Positions 1-10,792 of a DNA stretch of 64,000 nt are shown piece by piece. The stretch's first letter is position 1. Each line of letters begins with the position of its first letter. The stretch is from an uncultured Actinomycetes bacterium (lineage in GTDB: Bacteria; Actinomycetota; Actinomycetes; Nanopelagicales; Nanopelagicaceae). The stretch covers positions 40,527 to 104,526 of the forward strand of contig CALEGP010000009.1 of NCBI GenBank assembly GCA_937876245.1. The letters run 5' to 3'. Position numbers and translations under genes: made by a program. The notes beneath the pieces are model-generated. The model saw only the letters and a program-made list of their open reading frames with translations. It ran no database searches and was not told the origin of the DNA.

Positions 1-7
1 TTAAATA

Positions 8-250
8 CTAATTATTTAAAAACTTTTCCAGCAAGTCCGTCGAAAGATTTTCATCAATTCGAAAGGCCCGTTGAAATGACCGACGTTCCTTTGCAACATC
101 GAAACACTTCCGATGGAGCCAAGCACCACGACCAAATTTACGGCGATCTTCATCAGGCAAAACCTGATTTCCAACCTGAACTACTCGAAGTAGTTCGCTG
201 AAGTTCTCTCGCTTACGACAAGCAATGCAGCTCCGAATCGGAATCGGCAT
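8..250 (-). CDS. ylxR: YlxR family RNA-binding protein
   Basis: Short protein with PIRSCIACRKRE...LLRVV...GRGAWLH motif, directly downstream of nusA. Confidence 0.9.
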   Translation of the reverse strand: MPIPIRSCIACRKRENFSELLRVVQVGNQVLPDEDRRKFGRGAWLHRKCFDVAKERRSFQRAFRIDENLSTDLLEKFLNN

Positions 251-339
251 TTCTTATCCCTCACAATTTCAAACTATCAGGGGCCAACCTTACTCGTGAA
301 ATTGCCTGGCATCCAATTCTCTGGTCGGCTTCCCAGTCC

Positions 340-1422
340 TTAGGCGGGAGAATCCTCAGTCGAAAGAGCAATTCCCCCGCCTTCAAGTAATGGTTGTGAG
401 TCGGGCGAGTCCGATGGGGATTCCACCTCAATTTTCGGGGGTTTTTCAATTCGCTCCACCGGGTTGTCAGGATGAATATCAATACGCCATCCAGTCAGTC
501 GGGCAGCAAGCCTTGCATTCTGACCATCCTTGCCAATAGCAAGTGAGAGTTGGTAATCAGGAACGACAACCTTCGCTGACTTTGTTTCTAGGTCAACGAC
601 TTCACAACTAGAGACTTTTGCCGGAGCTAAAGCATTTGCCACATAGACCGCCGGATTCTCGGAATAATCAACGATGTCAATTTTTTCCCCATTTAGCTCA
701 TCCATTACCGCTTTAGCTCGAGCACCTAGTGGGCCAATAAGAGCACCTTTAGGGCTAACACCAGAACGATGCGAACGTACCGAAACCTTGCTACGGAAAC
801 CCGGTTCACGGGATACGCCAACAATTTCTACAATCCCATCTTTGAGCTCGGGAACTTCGAGAGAGAAAAGTGTTTTAACCAGTAATGGATGCGTTCTAGA
901 GAGCGTAATTTCTGGCCCCTTTAAGCCTTGCTTAACATCAACAACAAAGCATTTAATCCGATCACCATGGCGATAAGTTTCAGTAGGAACTTGCTCGTTT
1001 GGCGGAATTTTTCCTTCGGCGCGACCTAAGTCAACATAAACCAAGGTTTCATCTCGGCCCTGCTGGATTACTCCAGAAATTACATCACCAACACTTGCGG
1101 AAAATTCTTCAACCACATCTGCATCTTTGGCTGCACGCATTCGCTGTTTAATTTCTTTGCGTGTGATTGACTGAATTACATCTTGAAAACCCTCAGGCAT
1201 GTGCGTGATGGTCTCAGTATAAATACCTTCATCGTTAAATTTTGGAACGTGAATCAAAATTTCACCATCAACGCGATTTAAAACTGCTCGTCCTTGTGGC
1301 ATAGCATCAAGTAAAGCTACATATGCTTCTGTAACAGCATTTTCAATAGCGCTAATCATTTTTTCTAGAGGAATCTCTTTTTCAATAGTGAGCGCAATCA
1401 ACGCATCAACATCGACGCTCAT
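340..1422 (-). CDS. nusA: Transcription termination/antitermination protein NusA
   Basis: NusA N-terminal, S1 and KH-like segments (GALIGPLGARAKAVMDELNGEKIDIVDYSENPAVYVANALAPA); rimP-nusA-ylxR order. Confidence 0.97.
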   Translation of the reverse strand: MSVDVDALIALTIEKEIPLEKMISAIENAVTEAYVALLDAMPQGRAVLNRVDGEILIHVPKFNDEGIYTETITHMPEGFQDVIQSITRKEIKQRMRAAKDADVVEEFSASVGDVISGVIQQGRDETLVYVDLGRAEGKIPPNEQVPTETYRHGDRIKCFVVDVKQGLKGPEITLSRTHPLLVKTLFSLEVPELKDGIVEIVGVSREPGFRSKVSVRSHRSGVSPKGALIGPLGARAKAVMDELNGEKIDIVDYSENPAVYVANALAPAKVSSCEVVDLETKSAKVVVPDYQLSLAIGKDGQNARLAARLTGWRIDIHPDNPVERIEKPPKIEVESPSDSPDSQPLLEGGGIALSTEDSPA

Positions 1423-1877
1423 TCGCTTTCCTCATTCTTGAGCGGCTTGAATTCGATCTCGATCATTGCTCGTTTGATATCTTGGAATGATATTGATTGC
1501 CTTCCAATTAGCACCTCAGTTTCAGTGCTCTCTCCAATGCGCCCGCCAATTTCCTGACCGCTAAACAAAGTCACATTTATCAGACGTTCAATATTTTTGC
1601 GCCAGTGTCGAGGCTTAGTAAGTGGCCGGTCTAGCCCTGGCGAGGTAACTTCTAAGGTGAATGCGCCCTCACCAACTGAGGCAAGAGTTTCGATAACTTC
1701 AGATATCTGCTTAGTTACTGCGGTGACTTGATCTAAATTTAAATGCTCATCGCTATCTACGATAACGGTAATAATTTTCACCTTGCCAGCAGTTGTTATT
1801 GTTAACTCTTCTAGATAATTGCCCGTTGTACTAATAATTGGCTCAATAACAGCGCTAATTTCCTCGTTTAATGACAT
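1419..1877 (-). CDS. rimP: Ribosome maturation factor RimP
   Basis: EVTSPGLDRPL motif, upstream of nusA with a 4-bp overlap. Confidence 0.93.
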   Translation of the reverse strand: MSLNEEISAVIEPIISTTGNYLEELTITTAGKVKIITVIVDSDEHLNLDQVTAVTKQISEVIETLASVGEGAFTLEVTSPGLDRPLTKPRHWRKNIERLINVTLFSGQEIGGRIGESTETEVLIGRQSISFQDIKRAMIEIEFKPLKNEESE

Positions 1878-1904
1878 CTCTTATAACCTTTCCGATATTA
1901 AGTT

Positions 1905-2672
1905 TTAATTTGCCAGCCAATCGTAACCCACTTTTGCGATCAGAATTATCGTCACAGCTAGAAATACCTTTCGAACCAGAGGCGAGCCGCCCCTGATTGC
2001 AAGCCTTGACCCGATTATGGCCCCGCACACATTGCATACTGCGAGCAATAAGCCCAATTTCCACCAGATATGTCCGGTAATCTGGAAAGAGATGAGCGCT
2101 CCAAAATTTGTGGCGATATTTACCAACTTGGCAGTCGCAGAAGCCCTAAGGAATGCGTAACCAACTAAGCCGACCAGAAGAAAAACTAGAAAAGTTCCAG
2201 TTCCGGGTCCAAAAATTCCATCATAGAAACCAATGGTCAGGCCCGAAGCCAGAACGATTTGATGGCGCCGGCGTTGACTAAATTTTAGATTCTCCTTTAT
2301 CCCAAGTTCGGGCTTAAACCAGGTATAAAGAGCAACGCTGATGAGTAAGAAAATAATCAAAGGCTGGAAAATAGCAGTTGGGAACAAGCTTGCAAGTCTG
2401 GCACCTAGTACTGAACCAAAGAAGGCCGGGAGCGCCATATAGCAAGTAACTCTTAAATCTGGCTTAACTTTTCTAAAGTAATTTGCTGCCGCAGATGAAG
2501 TACCGAAGATTGAGATGACCTTGTTTGTTCCAAGAATTAGCGGGATCGACTTCTCAGGTAGCCCAATTAATAGCGCGGGAAGTTGGACTAAGCCACCACC
2601 GCCAGCAACAGCATCCACAAAACCAGCAAATCCTGCAGCTATTGCTAGGAAAACTGCAGTTTCTATTCCCAT
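1905..2672 (-). CDS. Sulfite exporter TauE/SafE family membrane protein
   Basis: Multi-TM protein with GFAGFVDAVAGGGGLVQLPALL and FYDGIFGPGTGTF motifs. Confidence 0.9.
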   Translation of the reverse strand: MGIETAVFLAIAAGFAGFVDAVAGGGGLVQLPALLIGLPEKSIPLILGTNKVISIFGTSSAAANYFRKVKPDLRVTCYMALPAFFGSVLGARLASLFPTAIFQPLIIFLLISVALYTWFKPELGIKENLKFSQRRRHQIVLASGLTIGFYDGIFGPGTGTFLVFLLVGLVGYAFLRASATAKLVNIATNFGALISFQITGHIWWKLGLLLAVCNVCGAIIGSRLAIRGGSPLVRKVFLAVTIILIAKVGYDWLAN

Positions 2673-2676
2673 TTAA

Positions 2677-4407
2677 TTAAGAATTTAAAACCTTAGTACT
2701 AATTTCAGTTACTGCCTTCAGTAATTCAATTTCCGTTTTCTCGCCAGTGCTTCGAACTCTAAATTCAACTTTGCCTTCGGCAAGCGCCTTGCCTACTATG
2801 ACAATAAAAGGAATTCCGATTAATTCTGCATCTTTGAATTTCACGCCCGCACTTGGTTCACGGCGATCATCGAACAATATTCGAAGACCCTTCTCCTCTA
2901 AATCTTCAGCCAAAGTAAGGGCCGCTCTAAAGACTTCATCTTCTTTTCCGGTCGCAACAATGTGTACATCAGCAGGAGCGATTTCGCGGGGCCAAGATAA
3001 ACCTATTTCATCATGTGTTTGTTCGGCAATCGCAGCGACAGCCCGAGAAACTCCAATTCCGTACGAGCCCATTGTTACTACTTGAGACTTGCCATTCTTG
3101 TCGAGAACAGTTAAATCAAGGGCTTGAGCATATTTTCGGCCTAGTTGGAAAATATGACCAATTTCTATTGCCCGATCAATCACAACTGGGCTCTCACACT
3201 TAGGACATAAATCTCCGGCGCGAACTTCTGCTGCCTCGACATATTTTTCAACTTCGAAATCCCGCCCATTCGTTACAAATCGAGCATGGGTGTCTCTCTT
3301 ATTTGCACCAGTTATCCAATGAGACCCTGGAAGGACTCTTGGGTCGGCCAAGAGTTGAACGCCCAGTTTTTTAGCATCCTGAGGTCCAACATAGCCTTTA
3401 ACAAGACCAGGAAACTTCGCAAAATCGGAATCCTCAAAGAGCCTGAGCTCTTGTACGCCAGGTAGATTCGCCTGCAATCTCTTTAAATCTACTTCCCGGT
3501 CTCCCGGAACCAAAACAGAGATCGCCTTATCATCTGCAATGAGTAGAACATTTTTAAGCGTATCGGAAGCTTGATGCCCAGAACCAAACTTAGAATTCAA
3601 AAGCTCTACTAGCGAATCTATCGTTGGAGTATTAGGTGAATCAAATGCCTCCATATTTGCGGGTAGAGCTGTGGAAGTCGGCTCAACTTTTGTTACCATC
3701 GCTTCAACATTTGCGGCATAACCACATTTCTCGCAAAGCACATAAGTATCTTCGCCTGTTGAACATGGGGCTAAGAATTCCTCCGACCCAGAACCGCCCA
3801 TAGCTCCAGATATTGCAGACACAATATTGTACTTAAGGCCCAGTCGATCAAAAGTTTTAATGTATGCATCACGATGCTGATTGTAAGATTTAACTAATCC
3901 CTCATCATCAATATCAAAAGAGTAAGAATCCTTCATTACAAATTCTCGCCCTCGAATTATTCCGCTCCGAGGCCTGGTCTCATCGCGAAATTTTGTTTGA
4001 ATTTGATAAATTGAAAGTGGCAGATCTTTATATGAGGAATATTCGCCTTTAACCATCAAAGTAAACATTTCCTCATGAGTTGGGCCTAATAAGTAGTCAT
4101 TTCCCTTACGATCCTGAAGTCTGAATAAATCTGAACCGTACTCTTCCCAACGCTTGGTTTTCTCATATGGTTCACGAGGTAAGAGGGCTGGAAAATGAAC
4201 TTCTTGAAAGCCTGCCTCGTCCATCTCTTCTCGAATGATTCGCTCAATATTTCGATAGGTGATGTAACCGAGAGGAAGCCAAGAATAAACTCCTGCCGCA
4301 ATTCGCCTCACATATCCGGCTCGAACTAGTAACCGGTGACTAGCTACCTCAGCATCTGCTGGATCATCACGAAGGGTGCGCAGTAACAAAGTAGACATTT
4401 TTAGCAT
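2677..4407 (-). CDS. proS: Prolyl-tRNA synthetase
   Basis: Class II aa[45 protein letters not shown]. Confidence 0.97.
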   Translation of the reverse strand: MLKMSTLLLRTLRDDPADAEVASHRLLVRAGYVRRIAAGVYSWLPLGYITYRNIERIIREEMDEAGFQEVHFPALLPREPYEKTKRWEEYGSDLFRLQDRKGNDYLLGPTHEEMFTLMVKGEYSSYKDLPLSIYQIQTKFRDETRPRSGIIRGREFVMKDSYSFDIDDEGLVKSYNQHRDAYIKTFDRLGLKYNIVSAISGAMGGSGSEEFLAPCSTGEDTYVLCEKCGYAANVEAMVTKVEPTSTALPANMEAFDSPNTPTIDSLVELLNSKFGSGHQASDTLKNVLLIADDKAISVLVPGDREVDLKRLQANLPGVQELRLFEDSDFAKFPGLVKGYVGPQDAKKLGVQLLADPRVLPGSHWITGANKRDTHARFVTNGRDFEVEKYVEAAEVRAGDLCPKCESPVVIDRAIEIGHIFQLGRKYAQALDLTVLDKNGKSQVVTMGSYGIGVSRAVAAIAEQTHDEIGLSWPREIAPADVHIVATGKEDEVFRAALTLAEDLEEKGLRILFDDRREPSAGVKFKDAELIGIPFIVIVGKALAEGKVEFRVRSTGEKTEIELLKAVTEISTKVLNS

Positions 4408-4413
4408 GGGCTT

Positions 4414-4419
4414 ACCCTA
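4414..4419 (-). promoter_or_regulatory. Putative -10 box TAGGGT, 6 nt before proS ATG (leaderless)
   Basis: Minus strand reads TAGGGT-aagccc-ATG. Confidence 0.55.
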
Positions 4420-4435
4420 TCTAATGCGCTATATA

Positions 4436-5587
4436 TTAATTAGCAGTAACGCTCGGTGTTCCACTGGCAACTCCTGCTGCCTGCATTTCTTCGGCCAATC
4501 TCATTGCCTCTTCGATAAGAGTCTCCACTATCTGGCTTTCAGGAACGGTCTTAATCACTTCACCTTTTACAAATATCTGACCTTTTCCATTGCCTGAAGC
4601 AACACCAAGATCCGCTTCCCTTGCTTCTCCTGGACCATTAACAACACAGCCCATAACGGCAACCCGAAGCGGGACAGTCATTCCTTGTAAACCTGCTTGC
4701 ACCTTTTCCGCCAAAGAATAGACATCAACTTGGGCGCGACCACACGATGGGCAAGAGACTATTTCAAGTTTTCGCTGGCGAAGGTTTAGAGATTCTAGAA
4801 TTGAAATTCCAACTTTGACTTCCTCGACCGGTGGCGCCGAAAGTGAAACTCGAATTGTGTCACCAATCCCTTCCGCCAAGAGAATTCCAAAGGCGGTCGC
4901 TGACTTAATCGTGCCTTGAAAAATTGGCCCTGCTTCAGTTACGCCAAGGTGAAGTGGGTAATCGCATTTGCTTGCCAGTAGCCGATATGCCTGAACCATT
5001 GTCACTGGGTCATGATGTTTCACTGAAATTTTAATATCACTAAAACCGTGCTCCTCAAAGAGCGAGGCTTCCCAAAGTGCTGATTCGGCAAGTGCTTCAG
5101 GTGTAGCTTTTCCATATTTTGCAAGTAACCGAGGATCAAGTGAACCCGCATTAACCCCAATTCGAATAGGAATTCCGGCATCTCCTGCGGCCTTGGCGAC
5201 TTCTTTAACTTTGTCATCAAACTGCTTAATATTTCCTGGATTAACTCGAACAGCTGCACAGCCCGCATCAATCGCCGCAAATATATATTTTGGCTGAAAA
5301 TGAATATCGGCAATTACTGGAATTTGAGATTTCTTTGCGATCTGTGCCAAGGCATCAGCATCATCCTGGGTTGGAACCGCTACCCGAACAATCTGACATC
5401 CTGATGCAGTTAGTTCAGCAATTTGCTGCAAAGTGCTATTTACATCCGAGGTAAGGGTCGTACACATTGATTGCACGCTTACCGGCGCATCTCCGCCCAC
5501 CAGGACTTTCCCAACTTTCAATTGTCGACTCTTGCGCCTAGGCGCTAGCGTCTGGATTGGGGTGCCAGGCATTCCGAGATTTACCAT
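4436..5587 (-). CDS. ispG: 4-hydroxy-3-methylbut-2-enyl diphosphate synthase (flavodoxin)
   Basis: IspG motifs [32 protein letters not shown]. Confidence 0.97.
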   Translation of the reverse strand: MVNLGMPGTPIQTLAPRRKSRQLKVGKVLVGGDAPVSVQSMCTTLTSDVNSTLQQIAELTASGCQIVRVAVPTQDDADALAQIAKKSQIPVIADIHFQPKYIFAAIDAGCAAVRVNPGNIKQFDDKVKEVAKAAGDAGIPIRIGVNAGSLDPRLLAKYGKATPEALAESALWEASLFEEHGFSDIKISVKHHDPVTMVQAYRLLASKCDYPLHLGVTEAGPIFQGTIKSATAFGILLAEGIGDTIRVSLSAPPVEEVKVGISILESLNLRQRKLEIVSCPSCGRAQVDVYSLAEKVQAGLQGMTVPLRVAVMGCVVNGPGEAREADLGVASGNGKGQIFVKGEVIKTVPESQIVETLIEEAMRLAEEMQAAGVASGTPSVTAN

Positions 5588-5593
5588 GGTTGC

Positions 5594-5599
5594 ATCCTA
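5594..5599 (-). promoter_or_regulatory. Putative -10 box TAGGAT, 6 nt before ispG ATG (leaderless)
   Basis: Minus strand reads TAGGAT-gcaacc-ATG. Confidence 0.55.
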
Positions 5600-5604
5600 G
5601 ATTA

Positions 5605-6819
5605 TTAGTTGAGATTTATTGGATTAAAAATATCGGCAGCCAGCAAAAGGAGGGAGAGGACAGCCAGCACTGCAAAAACTGCCAGCGTCAAAGGCAACAT
5701 TTTTTCCAAATCTATAGGGCTAGGAGCGCTCACTTTTCGACGTCTCGCACTAAGTCGCCGAAAACCATCGACAATGGCAATAGCCATGTGCCCGCCATCT
5801 AAAGGTAATAGCGGAAGCAAATTAAATACGCCAACAAAAATATTCAGGCTGGCAATAATAATCAGAAAAGTAGCAATTTTTTCTCGTGAAGCCAGATTTG
5901 GATCACTAGCCGTTTGAGCGCTGACTCTGGCGACACCAACTACGCCAACTAATCCCTGCGCATCTCGCTTCTCATTTCCAAATGTCTGACGAACAAGAGC
6001 CGGGATCCTCGCCGGAAGTGAAATCAGAGAAGTTACGCTATTTACCAGCAAATCCTTAGTTATTCTCGCGCTGTTGACGATAGCTTTAATTGGGGCATCT
6101 TTATGCGTGCCAAGTTTATTGATAACCCCGATATAACCAATTTCCTTACCGTCCAAAATTCTTAGTGCCGGAGTAATCGCAAGTTCTAATTTCTCACCGT
6201 TTCGTAGGACCGAAAAAATAATCTCTCGATTCCCAGAAGCCCTGATTTTCGCAACTGCATCGGTCCAATTCACATGCTCCTTGCCATCGATGGCGACTAT
6301 CTCATCCCCAGCAAATAACCCAGCGATTTTCGCAGGTGAGGGCTCTGAATTTGCCGTGCACTCTGAATCCGAAATTCCGCTTGAACTACTTAAAAGACAA
6401 GGAACCACTTCGCCAATTTTATTAGTAACGGTTGTGACACCGACACCGGAAAGTAATAGCACTAAAATTAAAAAACCAAGAACAAAGTGAAGAAAAGAGC
6501 CGGCACCAAGCACGATTAAACGCTTGGGAACTGAGGCTAAATAAAATGCCCGTCCCTTATCTTGATCAGTCATTTCTTCATTAACTGACATCCCCGATAT
6601 TCGACAGTAACCTCCGGCCGGAATGGCTTTAATGCCAAATTCAGTTTCACCCCGTTGGAATGACCAGATTCGTTTTCCAAATCCTAGGAAAAATTCAGTA
6701 ACTTTCATGTGAAATTTCTTTGCAGTCAAGTAATGACCAGCTTCATGAACCATCACAGAGAAGAGAAGTGCAACTATAAAAGCTAGGACTCCGATGAAAC
6801 TTAAACCTGGAAAATTCAC
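5605..6819 (-). CDS. rseP: Site-2 protease family M50 zinc metalloprotease (RseP/Rip1-like) with PDZ domain
   Basis: HEAGH zinc motif, FFLGFGKRIWSF, LLPLLPLDGGH; dxr-rseP-ispG order. Confidence 0.93.
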   Translation of the reverse strand: MNFPGLSFIGVLAFIVALLFSVMVHEAGHYLTAKKFHMKVTEFFLGFGKRIWSFQRGETEFGIKAIPAGGYCRISGMSVNEEMTDQDKGRAFYLASVPKRLIVLGAGSFLHFVLGFLILVLLLSGVGVTTVTNKIGEVVPCLLSSSSGISDSECTANSEPSPAKIAGLFAGDEIVAIDGKEHVNWTDAVAKIRASGNREIIFSVLRNGEKLELAITPALRILDGKEIGYIGVINKLGTHKDAPIKAIVNSARITKDLLVNSVTSLISLPARIPALVRQTFGNEKRDAQGLVGVVGVARVSAQTASDPNLASREKIATFLIIIASLNIFVGVFNLLPLLPLDGGHMAIAIVDGFRRLSARRRKVSAPSPIDLEKMLPLTLAVFAVLAVLSLLLLAADIFNPINLN

Positions 6820-7964
6820 TTATGCTCCTGTACTAATTGGTTGGCGATAATTCTCGAATCATTCTCGATGGCACTGACATCAGATAATTCACGAATTGTT
6901 ACCGGCGAATTTCCGCCTAACTTTTGCACACTGGCTTCAACAATCTCAATAATTTGCATGAATGAAATCTTTCCTGCCAGAAAAGCATCTACCGCTACCT
7001 CATTGGCTGCGTTAAGGATCGCCGGTAAACCTCCACCCAACTCACCACATCTGCGGGCTAGTTCAATGGCCGGGAACATGGCACTGTCTATTGGTGAAAA
7101 ATCCCAGGAGTGAGCTTTGCTCCAATCAACTGGAAGCGTTGCCTTAGGAATTCGATTTGCACCCGAAATTGCGTATGCGATTGGACCTTTCATATTCGGT
7201 GGACTGGCTTGAGCGATCGTTGACCCATCCCTAAATTCGACCATTGAGTGAACAACAGATTGCGGGTGGATAACAGCGCTGATTTTGGAATACGGTAGAT
7301 TGAAAAGGTAGTGGGCTTCAATTATTTCAAGCCCCTTATTCATAAGTGTTGCGGAATTTACAGTAACAACTGGGCCCATCGCCCAAGTTGGATGATTAAG
7401 CGCATCGGCCACTGTTATATCTGAAAAATCTTTTCGTTCCCTAAACGGTCCGCCACTAGCAGTCAAAATTACTTTGTTCACTTCAGAAGATTTTCCGCTC
7501 AAGAAACATTGATATAGCGCTGAATGCTCGGAATCAACAGGAATAATCCGCTCTGAACCATATGCCATAACCAAATCACCACCTGCAACTAGTGATTCTT
7601 TATTAGCAAGAGCGACTTTATTTCCAACCGCCAACGCGGCAAGAGTTGGGCCAAGACCAACAGAACCTGTGATGCCATTCAAAACAACGCCGCACGTTAT
7701 CGATGCAATTTCTGAGGCTGCCAAGGGTCCATCGATCACATGAGTATTACCCAAGAGGGAAATCAGTTCATCACGCCTACCCGTAGTTCCGACCACCGGT
7801 ACAGAAAATTTTCTTGCTTGTTCTGCCAAAAGTTGAATGTTCTTTGAACCGGAAGCCAAACCAACGACTCGAAATCTATCCGGATTTTCCTCGACTATCT
7901 CTAGCGCTTGAATCCCAATAGATCCTGTTGAACCCAAAATCACCAAATCAATGAGTTCGCCCAT
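6816..7964 (-). CDS. dxr: 1-deoxy-D-xylulose-5-phosphate reductoisomerase
   Basis: LGSTGSIGIQALEIV, ALANKESLVAGG, DSEHSA, LTASGGPFR. Confidence 0.97.
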   Translation of the reverse strand: MGELIDLVILGSTGSIGIQALEIVEENPDRFRVVGLASGSKNIQLLAEQARKFSVPVVGTTGRRDELISLLGNTHVIDGPLAASEIASITCGVVLNGITGSVGLGPTLAALAVGNKVALANKESLVAGGDLVMAYGSERIIPVDSEHSALYQCFLSGKSSEVNKVILTASGGPFRERKDFSDITVADALNHPTWAMGPVVTVNSATLMNKGLEIIEAHYLFNLPYSKISAVIHPQSVVHSMVEFRDGSTIAQASPPNMKGPIAYAISGANRIPKATLPVDWSKAHSWDFSPIDSAMFPAIELARRCGELGGGLPAILNAANEVAVDAFLAGKISFMQIIEIVEASVQKLGGNSPVTIRELSDVSAIENDSRIIANQLVQEHK

Positions 7965-7969
7965 TGTCC

Positions 7970-7976
7970 TATTCTA
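7970..7976. promoter_or_regulatory. Overlapping divergent -10 elements between dxr and gabT (TATTCTA)
   Basis: Plus strand TATTCT (7970-7975) 8 nt before gabT ATG; minus strand TAGAAT (7976-7971) 6 nt before dxr ATG. Confidence 0.5.
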
Positions 7977-7983
7977 AGGATGA

Positions 7984-9360
7984 ATGTCAAAAACTATTAC
8001 CTCAGATACACTTTCTTCCATGAATATCGGCCCTAATATCCCCCAGGAACGACGCATTCTCACAGCTATTCCTGGTCCAAAATCTCAGGAAATCATCAAA
8101 CGTAGAAGTGAAGCAGTCTCTGCCTCACTCGGAATGGCAATTCCTATTGTGGTTGAGAAAGCTGGCGGTGGAGTAATAGTTGATATTGATGGGAATTCTA
8201 TTATTGATATGGGCGCCGGAATCGCAGTTGTCAATGTCGGCAATAGCGCCGATCGCGTAGTTGAAAATGTGATCAAGCAAGTTCAAGCCTTCACGCATAC
8301 ATGTTTCATGGTTGCCCCCTATCTTGGATATATTGAAGTTTGTGAAGCACTAAATCGATTGACTCCAGGAACTCATAAGAAAAAATCAGTTTTATTGAAC
8401 TCTGGCGCCGAAGCCGTTGAAAATGCCATCAAAATAGCCCGTGCATATACCAAGCGCCCGGCAGTTGTTGTTTTTGAACATGGATATCACGGCCGAACTA
8501 ACTTAACAATGGCAATGACGGCAAAAAATATGCCATACAAAGAGGGATTCGGCCCCTTTGCGAGTGAAATTTATCGCATGCCTATGGCCTATCCATTTAG
8601 ATTCACTGGTGATGCCCAGAAATGCGCGGTTGAAACGCTAGAGACTGTAACTCATAAAATCGAGAAGGAAATTGGCGCGAGAAATGTTGCGGCAATTGTG
8701 ATTGAACCAATTCAAGGTGAAGGTGGATTCATCGTTCCGCCTAAAGGGTTCCTTCCCGGTCTTGCGAAATTTGCAAAGGATAATGGAATCGTCTTTGTCG
8801 CCGATGAAGTCCAAACTGGTTTTGGCCGAACAGGAAAAATGTTTGCGATAGAACATGAAAACGTAGATGCTGATTTGATTACAACTGCAAAAGGAATTGC
8901 TGGTGGTTTTCCTCTAGCGGCGGTAACCGGACGTGCAGAAATGCTGGATTCGGTTCATGCCAGCGGCCTTGGTGGAACATTTGGCGGAAATCCAGTTGCC
9001 TGTGCCGCTGCACTTGGTGCAATTGCGACAATTGAAGAAGAGGATTTGGTCAACCAAGCAAATGTAATTGGTGAAATTATGGTAACTGCCCTAGCAGATA
9101 TGGCTAAGAAATATTCAGTGATTGGTGAAATTCGTGGAGCTGGCGCCATGCAAGCTATTGAGTTAATAAAACCCGGAACCATTGAGCCAAATAGCGAAGC
9201 CATGAGCGAAGTAATTAAATACTGCCAACAAAAAGGCGTATTAATTTTGAGTGCTGGTACATATAGCAACGTAATTAGATTACTGCCGCCCCTCGTAATT
9301 CCTGTGCACTTACTTAAGGAAGCTTTGGAAATTATTGATGAGGCATTCGCTACGCTTTAA
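7984..9360 (+). CDS. gabT: 4-aminobutyrate aminotransferase (class III PLP aminotransferase)
   Basis: LNSGAEAVENAIKIAR, FADEVQTGFGRTG-type motif, TTAKGIAGGFPLAAV; an alternative start is at 8020. Confidence 0.9.
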   Translation: MSKTITSDTLSSMNIGPNIPQERRILTAIPGPKSQEIIKRRSEAVSASLGMAIPIVVEKAGGGVIVDIDGNSIIDMGAGIAVVNVGNSADRVVENVIKQVQAFTHTCFMVAPYLGYIEVCEALNRLTPGTHKKKSVLLNSGAEAVENAIKIARAYTKRPAVVVFEHGYHGRTNLTMAMTAKNMPYKEGFGPFASEIYRMPMAYPFRFTGDAQKCAVETLETVTHKIEKEIGARNVAAIVIEPIQGEGGFIVPPKGFLPGLAKFAKDNGIVFVADEVQTGFGRTGKMFAIEHENVDADLITTAKGIAGGFPLAAVTGRAEMLDSVHASGLGGTFGGNPVACAAALGAIATIEEEDLVNQANVIGEIMVTALADMAKKYSVIGEIRGAGAMQAIELIKPGTIEPNSEAMSEVIKYCQQKGVLILSAGTYSNVIRLLPPLVIPVHLLKEALEIIDEAFATL

Positions 9361-10769
9361 GAATCAAATCCAAGTCCGAGGCGATCTAGTAATTTAAGCC
9401 AAATATTGCGCTTGCCTTGGTTTTCATCAGATTTATTTATTGACCACTGAGTTAATCTAATAAAAATAAATTTGAAGGGCTCGGGAGGAAATGGCAGTGG
9501 TTTCTTTCGAACCATACGCAACTGAGTTCTTTCATTTTCTTCACCGTCCAATAAATCCAACATAACCTGGGCGCCAAAACGCGAAGCACCAACACCGAGC
9601 CCGGTAAAGCCCATTACATAAGCCACACGCCCCCGGTAGGCCTTTCCCCAAAATTGCGAGAAGCGAGAGCAGGTATCAATTGCACCGCCCCAACCATGCG
9701 TAAATTTAATTCCTTTTAGCTGTGGGAAAGTTTCCAGAAAAGCTTGAGCCAAGTGAGCATAAGTCTCGGCGCTTGATTCGTATTCGTGTCGGACTTTGCC
9801 ACGGAAATTATAAATTGCGTCATAACCACCCCACAAAATTTCATTATCTTTCGTTAATCTATAATAATGGAATTGATTACCCGCCTCGGAAAGTCCTTCT
9901 CTATCTTTCCAACCAATAGATTTCATTTGGGCAGGCGTTAAAGGCTCGGTTACTAATTGAAAATCGTAAACAGGAACTACGTACTTATTAGCACGTTTAA
10001 CCAAAGACTTGAAAACATTTGTGGCTAGGGCAACTTTCTGGGCATGCACAGTTCCATATGGCGTATGAACAATTATTCCTTTACTAGTTCGCTCTAACCA
10101 TTGGGCGCTGGTATTTTCATAAATTTTCACGCCGTTGGTAATACAGGCTTGCTCTAATCCCCAAACTAATCGAGCTGGATCCACCAGTGCAGTTCCATCA
10201 GGATCCCATAACCCGCCCACCGAAAGCGGAGAATTCACTCGAGACTGAATTTCTTCTTGCGTTAAAATCTCGACGTTATCGCCAAATGAATTTCGCAAAT
10301 TCGCTTCTTCAATTATGTCTTCCATCTGCCACTCTTCGTTTGCAACACGAATTTCACCAGTCAGTTCGAATTGGCAATCGATGCCATACTTCTTTATTGT
10401 TTCCTCAATTCCAACCAAATTTTCACGGCCGAGGCGCTCAATTACCGCCATTTCGTCCTTGAATCTCAGATACCCATTCATAAATCCATGAGTTAGTGAG
10501 TAGCTACAAAATCCTCCATTACGCCCAGATGCTCCTGAGCCAGTCTCTAACTGCTCAATAATTATCACGTTGCGCTCAGGATTTTTCTCTTTCGCTAACA
10601 GCGCAGTCCACAAGCCCGTATATCCGGCACCAACTATGCATAAATCGGCCGTAACTTCACCAATTAAAGTTGGGTGAGTATCTGGTTCAAGTGGATCAGA
10701 ATCTAACCAATACAACTGCGGCTGCATATGCGAAAGATGTTTCAGGTAAAAAGGATCGATGTCCGCCAT
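9357..10769 (-). CDS. FAD-dependent oxidoreductase, DAO family (gamma-glutamylputrescine oxidase/PuuB-like)
   Basis: CIVGAGYTGLWTALLAKE Rossmann motif, [27 protein letters not shown]. Confidence 0.85.
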   Translation of the reverse strand: MADIDPFYLKHLSHMQPQLYWLDSDPLEPDTHPTLIGEVTADLCIVGAGYTGLWTALLAKEKNPERNVIIIEQLETGSGASGRNGGFCSYSLTHGFMNGYLRFKDEMAVIERLGRENLVGIEETIKKYGIDCQFELTGEIRVANEEWQMEDIIEEANLRNSFGDNVEILTQEEIQSRVNSPLSVGGLWDPDGTALVDPARLVWGLEQACITNGVKIYENTSAQWLERTSKGIIVHTPYGTVHAQKVALATNVFKSLVKRANKYVVPVYDFQLVTEPLTPAQMKSIGWKDREGLSEAGNQFHYYRLTKDNEILWGGYDAIYNFRGKVRHEYESSAETYAHLAQAFLETFPQLKGIKFTHGWGGAIDTCSRFSQFWGKAYRGRVAYVMGFTGLGVGASRFGAQVMLDLLDGEENERTQLRMVRKKPLPFPPEPFKFIFIRLTQWSINKSDENQGKRNIWLKLLDRLGLGFDS

Positions 10770-10776
10770 CGTGTAA

Positions 10777-10792
10777 TCCGGGCAAACCCGGA
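10777..10792 (-). promoter_or_regulatory. Perfect 6-bp GC-rich hairpin just upstream of the FAD oxidoreductase start
   Basis: Minus strand UCCGGG-UUUG-CCCGGA ends 7 nt before ATG. Confidence 0.45.
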
